Shown: one piece after another, positions 25,570 to 32,934 of the stretch
How positions within the stretch are numbered: position 1 is the first letter of the stretch
Layout of the letters: each line of letters starts with the position of its first letter
DNA from: JBDTDV01 sp039922875
GTDB lineage: Bacteria; Actinomycetota; Actinomycetes; Actinomycetales; Microbacteriaceae
Assembly (NCBI GenBank): GCA_039922875.1
Contig: JBDTDV010000040.1
Coordinates: forward strand, 24,772 to 88,771
Direction: 5' to 3'
Length of the DNA: 64,000 bases
Program-made: the position numbers and the translations under genes
Notes under the pieces: model-generated
The model's database searches: none
What the model was told of the DNA's origin: nothing
What the model saw: the letters and a program-made list of their open reading frames with translations, nothing else

Positions 25570-26585
25570 CCATCCTGGGCGCTGCCCGGCCGGTCTCCCG
25601 GCGTCTGCTTCAGCATCGCCTCGACATCGGCGACCTGCATGATCGGACCGGTTTCCGGAGCCAGACGAGTCGAGCCCTCGCTACGCACCCGATCGACGAG
25701 CCCGTCAAGCATCTGCACCGCGTCGTCGACGATCGCCTGCTGGTGTACCTCACGACCATGCAGCAGCCATCGAGCGATCTCCAGCTCCGCGTACAGCATC
25801 GCTCGCTGGCTGAACTGCTTGTCGGTGGAGATCCGGCGCGCCGCCGCGTAGGCGTCCAGCGCGCTCTGCGCCGCATCCGATCGCAGCCCCAGCAGCCAGT
25901 GCAGGTCCCGGGCGGGATCGCCCACCCGCAGCGCCGCCCAACCCAGCACGCCAACCACGTGCTCCTGCTCAACCAGGAACGAATCCACCGAAAGCGCGCC
26001 GTTTATCACGGTCGGCTGAAATTGCCAGAGGGCGCCGTCGTCCGTCGCCCGCTCCCACCGGTCCCGCAAGGTCACCGGCAACATCCTGGTGGCTGCCGCA
26101 TTGGCGATCAGAGCCGCGGTGGAATCATGACATTCCGCGGCGGTCAGCACCGGCAGCCCCGTTTCGCCGATGAACCCGGATGGCAACGAGTGGACGGCCG
26201 CGATCGCGCCACCGAGCGAAGTCGCCAGACCCTCTCCGGCGGCAATGTCAGCCAGCGTGACCTTGGCTCCTGGCAGAAAGTCATACACCACCGCCCTGGT
26301 CCCGTTCAGCGGAGCCTGACCGACATAGGTCGGCACCGAGAACGGTAGCCGGGCCCGTATTCCAGCGCTCAGCGACGCCAACGCGATCAAATCCGCACTC
26401 TGTTCTGTTTCGGCTGCCTGAGCGGTCGGCACGCGGATGATCAGCTCGCGACCATCCCGTCCGGTCAGCAGCGCGGCGTCGAAGTCGCCCTGACTGCCGT
26501 AGCTGTAGCTGCGGGCTCCTGCCACATCCAGGCCGGCGACTGCGGAGGTCGCCAACGCGGCTAAAGTGAGATGGGATCTGGCCAT
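25476..26585 (-). CDS. Kinase-fold (APH-like) protein lacking catalytic residues
   Basis: A 369-residue protein of the aminoglycoside/macrolide phosphotransferase fold. The N-lobe has ELIIRVPTAQAAETE (Lys replaced by Arg in the usual IRV(P/K) strand) and AVVYDFLPGAKV. The catalytic loop that should read HGDLHPGN is INGALSVDSFL (194-204), so the catalytic Asp is Ala; the metal-binding loop that should read IDWGDA is LGWAALRVGDPARDL (215-228), so the magnesium Asp is Gly. The GDPxxDL that follows is intact. It is therefore probably a pseudokinase or binding protein. The C-terminus (about 285-369) is acidic and disordered and its last 94 nt overlap adnB. Divergent from nudC; TAACCT lies 6 nt before its ATG. 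Confidence 0.8.
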   Translation of the reverse strand: MARSHLTLAALATSAVAGLDVAGARSYSYGSQGDFDAALLTGRDGRELIIRVPTAQAAETEQSADLIALASLSAGIRARLPFSVPTYVGQAPLNGTRAVVYDFLPGAKVTLADIAAGEGLATSLGGAIAAVHSLPSGFIGETGLPVLTAAECHDSTAALIANAAATRMLPVTLRDRWERATDDGALWQFQPTVINGALSVDSFLVEQEHVVGVLGWAALRVGDPARDLHWLLGLRSDAAQSALDAYAAARRISTDKQFSQRAMLYAELEIARWLLHGREVHQQAIVDDAVQMLDGLVDRVRSEGSTRLAPETGPIMQVADVEAMLKQTPGDRPGSAQDGHSNGLKPVTEDPAGEEFATDDHTPINSSSE

Positions 26586-26590
26586 GCCAT

Positions 26591-26597
26591 TAGGTTA
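26591..26597. promoter_or_regulatory. Overlapping -10 boxes between the kinase-like gene and nudC
   Basis: TAACCT on the minus strand (26597-26592) is 6 nt before the kinase-like ATG. On the plus strand TAGGTT (26591-26596) could drive nudC with a leader of roughly 70-120 nt, depending on its start. This is the same overlapping layout as dapD/dapE. Confidence 0.45.
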
Positions 26598-26674
26598 GGT
26601 CGTGATTCTCCGGCTGGTGGCGTCGCCACGCCTGCTGGCCAGACCAAAAACATCCGGGTGAGGGGTGCTCTCCG

Positions 26675-27691
26675 ATGAGGGGCGGCGTCTCGACCGGTAC
26701 GACTTCGGATTGGTGCTCGATGCCGCATTCCGCGTCCGCGGGAATTCCGCTGTCCCGGCAGGAAATCGATCGGGATGGGCTCGGCCGCGCGCGGCCGGCG
26801 CTGTTCGACGAACTCTGGCTCAATGAACACACTCGGGTCCTAGCCCTGTGGCGCGGCCGCACCCTGATCCGTGACCTCCCCCCGTCCGAGGCCGGGGCAG
26901 CGGTCGGCTTCGACGTCGGAACCGCGCCGCTCGGGCTGGAACTGCTGCCGGTGGCAAACGTCGCGGCCGCACTGATCAGGGTGTATCTGGGCCGCACGGT
27001 GGCTGCGTCCCCGCACGGCCCGGCCGGCACCGCTGTCGTCGTTGAAGTGCTCACCGACGCCGCCGCCACCGAACTTGAACCGGACGAGACGCGCTGGATG
27101 AACCTTCGTCGCGCCGCGCCCCAGCTGAGCAACCTCGACGCGGGGCTCTTTACAGAGGCGGTGGCCATCGCGAACTGGCACGACTCGCACCCGTGCTGCC
27201 CGCGCTGCGGGAACCCGACGGTCGTGGAACAAGGTGGCTGGGTGCGGCGCTGCTTCGTGGACAATTCAGAGGTGTTCCCGCGCACCGACCCCGCGATCAT
27301 CGTCGCCATCCACGACGACGACGATCGGATTCTGCTCGGTTCGAACGCCGCATGGGAACCGGGCCGATACTCGCTGCTGGCTGGTTTTGTCGAACCGGGG
27401 GAGTCCTTTGAAGAAGCGATAGCCCGCGAAATCGGCGAGGAGGCCGGCATCAGCGTGGTCGACCCAGAGTATCTGGGGTCGCAGCCCTGGCCATTCCCGG
27501 CATCCGTCATGGTGGGTTTTCGGGTCAGGTTAGCGGCGGATCAGGATCCGTCCGGCTGTACCCCCGATGGGGAGGAAATCGTATCGTTGCGCTGGTTCAC
27601 CCGCGACGAACTGCGCTCCGACGACTCCGTGATCCTGCCGGGCGCTGCCTCAATCGCCCGGGCGGTCATCGAGGACTGGCTCGCTTCGTGA
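26675..27691 (+). CDS. nudC: NAD(+) diphosphatase / NAD-RNA decapping hydrolase NudC
   Basis: Nudix hydrolase of 338 residues cleaving NAD(H), and in characterised homologues the NAD cap of RNA. The N-terminal domain (about 20-160) precedes a zinc-ribbon start CCPRCGN (about 172-178) whose second half RRCFVDNSEVFPRTDP has one Cys, typical for actinobacterial NudC. The Nudix box reads GFVEPGESFEEAIAREIGEEAGI split across about 236-258, with the REIGEE glutamates, and SQPWPFP is the NudC-specific SQPWPFPxS motif. The true start may be a later Met (MPHSASAG, 15 codons in). It overlaps the helicase gene by GTGA. Confidence 0.92.
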   Translation: MRGGVSTGTTSDWCSMPHSASAGIPLSRQEIDRDGLGRARPALFDELWLNEHTRVLALWRGRTLIRDLPPSEAGAAVGFDVGTAPLGLELLPVANVAAALIRVYLGRTVAASPHGPAGTAVVVEVLTDAAATELEPDETRWMNLRRAAPQLSNLDAGLFTEAVAIANWHDSHPCCPRCGNPTVVEQGGWVRRCFVDNSEVFPRTDPAIIVAIHDDDDRILLGSNAAWEPGRYSLLAGFVEPGESFEEAIAREIGEEAGISVVDPEYLGSQPWPFPASVMVGFRVRLAADQDPSGCTPDGEEIVSLRWFTRDELRSDDSVILPGAASIARAVIEDWLAS

Positions 27692-29433
27692 CCCCGCCGC
27701 GCAGCATTGGACCTGAGGCGCTGCTGAGCGCACTCGACGCCGAGCAACGCGTCGTCGCAGAGACACTGGTCGGACCGGTGTGTGTGCTGGCCGGCGCCGG
27801 CACCGGAAAGACCAGGGCGATCACCCACCGGATCGCGTTCGGTGTGGCGAGCGGAGTGTATGCGCCCAACCGAGTAATGGCGCTGACCTTTACCAACCGG
27901 GCCGCCGCGGAACTGCGCGGCAGGCTGCGGATGCTGGGCGCCGGAGGAGTTTCGGCGACCACGTTCCACGCCGCTGCGCTCTCCCAGTTGAACTATTTCT
28001 GGCCGCAGGTGATCGGCGGGCAGCTGCCCGCGATCCTGAATGCGAAGGGGCGCCTGCTGGGTCAAGCGGCCGAACGGCTCACGCTCAGGCTGGATACGGC
28101 GACGCTGCGTGAGGTCGCGGCGGAGATCGAGTGGCGCAAGGTATCCGGCCTTAGCCTCGATGACTACGCGGCAGGCCTGGAGCATCGGGTCGTGCCAGGG
28201 CGGCTGAGCGCAGACCAGTTGGTCGGCATGCATCAGACCTACGAGGATCTCAAGGACGAGCGCAGGCAGTTCGACTTCGAAGACGTGCTGCTGGCTTGCA
28301 CCGGGATGGTTGCCGCGGAACCGTCCGTCGCGCTGCAGGTGCGCCAGCAATACCGGTTCTTCGTCGTGGACGAGTACCAGGACGTCTCGCCGTTGCAGCA
28401 GCGGCTGCTCGACCAGTGGGTCGGCACCCGGAGGGACCTCTGCGTCGTCGGGGACGCCAGCCAGACCATCTACTCCTTCGCCGGTGCCCGCAGCGCCTAT
28501 CTGCTGGAGTTCCCCGGGCGCTATCCGGATGCCGTACAGGTGCGCCTCGAACAGAATTACCGCTCAACCGCACCCATCGTTGACACCGCGAATCGGCTGA
28601 TGCGTGGCCGCTCCGGCGCGTTGACCCTGCGTGCCGCCCCGACTGAACGACCCGCAGCCGAGCGACCGGACGCCGAGCCGATGATCGGTGTATACCCCAG
28701 CGACATGGTCGAGGCGAGGGCGGTCGCCCAGGCCATCTTCGACCAGGTCTCACGCGGCGCGAAGCCCGAGTCCATCGCGGTGCTGTACCGGCTGAACGTG
28801 CAGTCCGCGATGATCGAGACGGCACTTTCCGACGTCGGCATCAGCAGCCAGATCCGAGGGTCAAAGCGGTTTTTCGATTTGCCGGAGGTGAAGCAGGCGG
28901 TGATGACCTTGCGTGCGGCATCCGTTTCGGTAAGCGGTGAGCCGTTGTTCAAATCCGTCAGCGACGTGTTGCGGTCCCTGGGCTGGAGCCAGCAAGCGCC
29001 GGAGACGCGCGGCGCGATCCGGGATCGCTGGGAATCGCTTAACGCGCTGATGGGCCTGGTCGATCAAGCAGAGCCTGGGACCACGTTCCGTCAGTTCACC
29101 GACGAGCTGATGGAGCGCCGGGCGGGGCAGCACGAGCCGACCGTGTCTGCGGTGACCCTGGCGACGCTGCACTCCGCGAAAGGTCTGGAGTGGGACAGTG
29201 TCTATCTGATCGGGCTCAGCGAAGGGCTGGTGCCGATCAGCTATGCCACCGGCTTCGAGCAGGTCGATGAGGAGCGTCGCCTGCTGTACGTCGGCATCAC
29301 CAGGGCCCGTCGACAATTGCAGATGTCGTGGTCGCGGACCGGGCCGCAGCGCGGACCGGTTCGAGCAGAGTCACGTTTTCTGGCAGAACTCGGCAGCCGC
29401 AGCCCACGTGCTGCTGGTGCTGGACGGCGCTGA
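27688..29433 (+). CDS. UvrD/PcrA-type helicase (UvrD2-like, short form)
   Basis: SF1A 3'-5' DNA helicase, 581 residues. Motifs: LAGAGTGKTRA (35-45), ALTFTNRAAAEL (Ia), FFVVDEYQDVSP (about 226-237), GDASQTIYSFAGA (III), QNYRST (IV), TLHSAKGLEWDSV (V), YVGITRARRQL (VI). The position after nudC is that of mycobacterial uvrD2, but the protein ends about 40 residues after motif VI and so lacks the tetracysteine and HRDC C-terminal domains of UvrD2. The GTG start overlaps the nudC stop. Residues 537-581 are encoded opposite the 3' end of the ThiF-like gene (137-nt overlap). Confidence 0.88.
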   Translation: MTPPRSIGPEALLSALDAEQRVVAETLVGPVCVLAGAGTGKTRAITHRIAFGVASGVYAPNRVMALTFTNRAAAELRGRLRMLGAGGVSATTFHAAALSQLNYFWPQVIGGQLPAILNAKGRLLGQAAERLTLRLDTATLREVAAEIEWRKVSGLSLDDYAAGLEHRVVPGRLSADQLVGMHQTYEDLKDERRQFDFEDVLLACTGMVAAEPSVALQVRQQYRFFVVDEYQDVSPLQQRLLDQWVGTRRDLCVVGDASQTIYSFAGARSAYLLEFPGRYPDAVQVRLEQNYRSTAPIVDTANRLMRGRSGALTLRAAPTERPAAERPDAEPMIGVYPSDMVEARAVAQAIFDQVSRGAKPESIAVLYRLNVQSAMIETALSDVGISSQIRGSKRFFDLPEVKQAVMTLRAASVSVSGEPLFKSVSDVLRSLGWSQQAPETRGAIRDRWESLNALMGLVDQAEPGTTFRQFTDELMERRAGQHEPTVSAVTLATLHSAKGLEWDSVYLIGLSEGLVPISYATGFEQVDEERRLLYVGITRARRQLQMSWSRTGPQRGPVRAESRFLAELGSRSPRAAGAGRR

Positions 29434-30202
29434 CCTGGCCGGTAACGGCGTCCAATCGAAGACTGGTTGCGGGGAAAGTCGCAGGGATACCGCCCAGGGC
29501 ATTGCACACGATGCGTCCGGCGCTCGCGGCTGCCTCCGCCACAACCAGCGGCTGCTCTGTCCAGGCGGTTCTGCCCAGCAACTGACTTGCGATCGCCGGC
29601 CATGCCGGGTCGAGGTCGACCCGTGCCTTTTCGATGCAGAACAAGCACGGACCGATGCCTGGCTCTACCAGCGGTCCGATGCTGACCCATTCATCGCCGA
29701 AGACGATCGGAAGATGCGGGATGTCCCGCCGCAACCAGACGCCGTAGCGCTCGGGCGCGATGACGAAATGCGAAACGATCACCGCGAGGGCGACGGTGCG
29801 ATTCTGGTCGGCAAGCGGCCACCGGCACGGCTCATACCCAGCTTCGCGGATGATTTCGGCCAGGCGATGCGCGGTCGCCCCGGCTCCGTCGATCGCAACG
29901 ACGCCCTGCGCACTGGCGCGCGCCCGGGCTCTTGACTCGGTGTCGGTGAGAACGGACTCGGTGTCGGTCAGAACGGGCCCCAACCGGTCCAGGAGGGTGG
30001 CGATGTCGGCCTCGCTGGCACCGAAGGCGATACCGGTCATCACCAGGCCGGATCGGCTAGTACCGGAGACCAGCGCGGCGATCATCCGCTGTTCGCTCAG
30101 GCGGACGTTGTCGATCACGGTAACGGGGCGATCCACGCCCAGTTGCAGCGAGTCCGGGGTACGCCAGACCAGGGGGACGTGGGGGTCGAGTTTGAGCACC
30201 AT
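29297..30202 (-). CDS. ThiF/E1-like, TOMM leader-peptide-binding-like protein
   Basis: A 301-residue protein. Residues about 1-85 look like a winged-helix/RRE-type N-domain (TVIDNVRLSEQRMIAALVSG), about 98-170 a Rossmann-like E1 core (VVAIDGAGATAHRLAEII) lacking the Arg finger and ATP-site residues, then VGPLVEPGIGPCLFCIEKAR (split GPCLFCIE, Cys186/Cys189) and DLDPAWPAIASQL, the signature of SagC/TOMM cyclodehydratase partner proteins; the closing HVGCGCR (Cys268/Cys270) completes a probable Zn site. No precursor peptide, YcaO or dehydrogenase gene is nearby. A 7-residue VLTDTES duplication sits near residue 77. It is downstream of DUF2342 on the same strand. Start MVLKLDPHVP chosen because earlier codons lie inside DUF2342. 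Confidence 0.7.
   Translation of the reverse strand: MVLKLDPHVPLVWRTPDSLQLGVDRPVTVIDNVRLSEQRMIAALVSGTSRSGLVMTGIAFGASEADIATLLDRLGPVLTDTESVLTDTESRARARASAQGVVAIDGAGATAHRLAEIIREAGYEPCRWPLADQNRTVALAVIVSHFVIAPERYGVWLRRDIPHLPIVFGDEWVSIGPLVEPGIGPCLFCIEKARVDLDPAWPAIASQLLGRTAWTEQPLVVAEAAASAGRIVCNALGGIPATFPATSLRLDAVTGQVSAVQHQQHVGCGCRVLPENVTLLEPVRAAARSATTTSAIVDGPW
29934..29975. repeat. Two 21-bp tandem copies inside a coding region
   Basis: GACTCGGTGTCGGTGAGAACG is followed by a copy with one change, duplicating VLTDTES in frame within the ThiF-like protein. Confidence 0.85.
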
Positions 30203-30254
30203 CCCCAGATGATGGCCCTGATTGGGATCGGCTCGCGCGATCCATCCACAGGCC

Positions 30255-31598
30255 CTATGGCTCGGTGGGGCGCTCGTCGCCGTCGCGGAGCAGGTCCTCC
30301 AGCGCTTGGTCCACCTCGTCGAGTTCTGGGGGCTCTCCCGAGGCCGCGATGCGCAGGCGGGCAACCAGTTGGTCGGGGTTGTCGATGTCCTCCGAGGTCG
30401 GCACCAGGTCGGGATGCGACCACAGTCGGTCACGTGCTTCGCCGCCGACGGCATCCGTGACCGCCTGCCACATCGTTGCCGCCTCCCGCAGTCGCCGTGG
30501 CCGCAATTCCAATCCGACCAGGGTGGAGAATGCTGACTCGGCTGGCCCGCCCGACGCGCGCCGGCGCTTGACGGTCTCGGCGATGGAGTCCGATTTAGGC
30601 AACAGTTTGGTTGCCGCCGCGGTCACCACATCGACCCAACCTTCGACCAGGGCGAGACTGGTTTCCAATCGCCCCAGCGCGGCGAGCTGGTCTTGGCTCT
30701 TCGGCGGGATCAGCGCACCGCTGACCATGGCCTGGCGTAGCTCCTCCGGGTTCGACGGGTCGAAGCCGGCCGCCAGCGATTCGAGGCGCTCGGTGTCGAT
30801 TCGGATGCCGCGGGCGAACTCCGTGATCGACATGATCAGCTGCAGACGCAGCCATTTCGCGTGCCGGAACAACCGGGCGTGGGCCAATTCGCGAACCGCG
30901 AGATACAGCTGCACCTGATCTTCCGGAATGTCCAGACCGGCGCCGAACTCCGCGACATTCTGCGGGATCAGCGCGGCCTTGCCCTCCTCAAGCAGCGGAA
31001 TGCCCACATCGCCGCCGGAAACCACCTCGCTGGCCAGCTGTCCGACCACCTGACCCAGTTGCATGGCGAACAGCGTGCCGCCGATCGAGCGCATCATCTG
31101 GCTCGCTCCGGCCAGCATGCCTTTCATCTCCTCAGGAGCCTGCTCGGCCAGCACTCTGGTCAACGCGTCGGAAATGCTCAGCGCGACCGGTTCAGCCAAC
31201 TGAGTCCACAACGGCATGGTCAGGCGAATCCATTCGACTCGTCCGATCAGGGTCGGCTCACCGGGAAGTTCGGCGACATAGGCGACCCCGTCTAACCACA
31301 GCGCGGCAACATGGAATGCCTGCTCCAGTATCCGGCGCTGCTCGACACCGACCTCGGTGGCGGCCGCACTGGCGCGGCCCTTTGCCTGCTCCAGGGCGAG
31401 GCCCCAATTGATCCCGTCGCCGCTACTCTTCAGCGCGTTCTGCAGCTGTCCGAGCAGTGCCGCGATGCTCGCCGGATCATTCGGGAGGCCGGCGGCTCCG
31501 GCCAACTGGCCGGGGTCGATGGCCGAGTTACCGGAGAGGAACTGCCGCAGCATGTCGCGGAACTCCTCCTCGGGGTTTTCGTCCGGCTCATCAGCCAT
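30255..31598 (-). CDS. DUF2342 putative zinc-dependent metalloprotease
   Basis: A 447-residue protein of the actinobacterial DUF2342/coenzyme-F420-associated family (Rv3195-like), the neighbour of UPF0182 and the PDZ protease also in mycobacteria. Mostly helical; the putative metal motif appears as AVRELAHARLFRHAKWL, where the HExxH of true zincins is replaced by ELAHARLF, and EGWVDVVTAAA follows later. Protease activity is not established by what is visible. The N-terminus (MADEPDENPEEEFRDMLRQFL) is acidic, and the C-terminus is an acidic tail with EVDQALEDLLRDGD. GAGGG lies upstream of the ATG. Divergent from the PDZ-Lon protein. Confidence 0.85.
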   Translation of the reverse strand: MADEPDENPEEEFRDMLRQFLSGNSAIDPGQLAGAAGLPNDPASIAALLGQLQNALKSSGDGINWGLALEQAKGRASAAATEVGVEQRRILEQAFHVAALWLDGVAYVAELPGEPTLIGRVEWIRLTMPLWTQLAEPVALSISDALTRVLAEQAPEEMKGMLAGASQMMRSIGGTLFAMQLGQVVGQLASEVVSGGDVGIPLLEEGKAALIPQNVAEFGAGLDIPEDQVQLYLAVRELAHARLFRHAKWLRLQLIMSITEFARGIRIDTERLESLAAGFDPSNPEELRQAMVSGALIPPKSQDQLAALGRLETSLALVEGWVDVVTAAATKLLPKSDSIAETVKRRRASGGPAESAFSTLVGLELRPRRLREAATMWQAVTDAVGGEARDRLWSHPDLVPTSEDIDNPDQLVARLRIAASGEPPELDEVDQALEDLLRDGDERPTEP

Positions 31599-31771
31599 GT
31601 CATTCGCCCTCTTTCGTATGTGGCAAGCTTGCAGGCGCAGAATCTACGCTAGCTCGTCGAGCCATGAACCGGACGGGAAAAGCGATTTGTGTGGCAGTTG
31701 GCTGTCCGCCCATCGCGAACAGCGCCGATTCAGAAATCGAGATTCAGAAAGCGCAGCCAGAGAGGACCGAG

Positions 31772-32893
31772 GTGAGCCTCTTCACCGGTGCGACCGGGCC
31801 GGACCCGTCGCGTGAGACGCCGCCGCGTCCCGGTGATCGTCGCTCCCAAGCCGGGTGGGGCTTTCTCACGGTGGCATTCGCCATTGTCCTGATCCTGGGC
31901 CTGTCGCCGGCGCCGTATGTCATCGAGAAGCCGGGCCCGGTGTTCAACACTCTCGGTTCCTCCTCGCACGACGGCAAGAGGACTGCGCTGATCTCCATTC
32001 CGGACAAAACTACTTATCCGACGGCGGGAACGCTCGACCTGCTCACCGTCTCAGCACTGGGCAACCCGTCATCGTTGCCGTCCTGGGTCGAGGTTCTCGC
32101 TGCCTGGTTTCAACCGCAGCAGGCGGTAATCCCGGTCGACGTTGCGTACCCGCCCTCGCAGAGCGTCGAACAGCAGCAGAAGGTCGACGCGGCGGAGATG
32201 ACCAACTCGCAGCAGGACGCGATCGCCGCGGCGTTGAACCACCTGCACTACGACTTCCCACAGTCCGTGGAGGTGAAGCAGGTCGCCAAGGGTGTCCCGG
32301 CGACCGGAAAGTTGCAGACCGGGGATCGCATCGTCTCCGTCGACACGGTGCCGGTGAATGGCATCCAATCGTTGCGGGATGCCATCGCCAAGCACGGCAC
32401 CGCGACTCCCGCGGACATCGGGGTGGTTCGGGACGGAACTGCATTGACACTGCAGATCACGCCGGTCAGCGACGGTGGGGCGGTCGTGCTCGGAATCGGC
32501 GTCGGCATGGATTACAGCTTCCCGTTCACCGTGAAGATCCAGCTCGACGACGTGGGCGGGCCAAGTGCGGGCATGATGTTCGCCCTCGGAATCATGGACA
32601 AGCTGACCCCAGGGGAGCTGAACGGCGGCAGGAATGTGGCCGGAACCGGCACCATCGATTCGGAGGGCAACGTCGGTGCGATCGGCGGCATCCGGCAGAA
32701 GATGTGGGCCGCCCACGACGCAAACGCTCGGTATTTTCTGGCCCCTGCCCAGAATTGCGGCGAAGTGACCGGCCACATTCCGCAGGGCCTTCGGGTGTTC
32801 GCGGTCAAGAAGCTCGACGACTCGTTGAAGATACTGTCGGCGATCCGATCCGGCTCCTCATTGAGCACGCTGCCCAGATGCCCGACGGATTGA
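31772..32893 (+). CDS. Membrane-bound PDZ/Lon-like protease (YlbL family)
   Basis: A 373-residue protein anchored by one N-terminal helix (FLTVAFAIVLILGLSPAPYVI), with an extracytoplasmic PDZ domain (about 160-235, KGVPATGKLQTGDRIVSVD) and a C-terminal Lon S16-type domain. The Ser-Lys dyad is visible: GGPSAGMMFALG (Ser) and GGIRQKMWAA (Lys). B. subtilis YlbL of this family helps degrade cell-division inhibitors. I chose GTG (VSLFTGATG) because AGAGGA lies 5 nt upstream; an ATG 36 codons earlier is possible. Directly upstream of UPF0182, an arrangement kept in mycobacteria. Confidence 0.88.
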   Translation: MSLFTGATGPDPSRETPPRPGDRRSQAGWGFLTVAFAIVLILGLSPAPYVIEKPGPVFNTLGSSSHDGKRTALISIPDKTTYPTAGTLDLLTVSALGNPSSLPSWVEVLAAWFQPQQAVIPVDVAYPPSQSVEQQQKVDAAEMTNSQQDAIAAALNHLHYDFPQSVEVKQVAKGVPATGKLQTGDRIVSVDTVPVNGIQSLRDAIAKHGTATPADIGVVRDGTALTLQITPVSDGGAVVLGIGVGMDYSFPFTVKIQLDDVGGPSAGMMFALGIMDKLTPGELNGGRNVAGTGTIDSEGNVGAIGGIRQKMWAAHDANARYFLAPAQNCGEVTGHIPQGLRVFAVKKLDDSLKILSAIRSGSSLSTLPRCPTD

Positions 32894-32922
32894 GTCGCGG
32901 CAAATCCTCAACAGGGATTGCC

Positions 32923-32928
32923 TAGGAT
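32923..32928 (+). promoter_or_regulatory. -10 box of the UPF0182 gene
   Basis: TAGGAT, 6 nt before the GTG; no Shine-Dalgarno. Confidence 0.5.
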
Positions 32929-32934
32929 AGGTCT

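Noticed and set aside
30255..31598. Classical HExxH zinc protease
   Set aside because: The motif region reads ELAHARLF, so catalysis by the usual zincin mechanism is not supported; annotated by family only.
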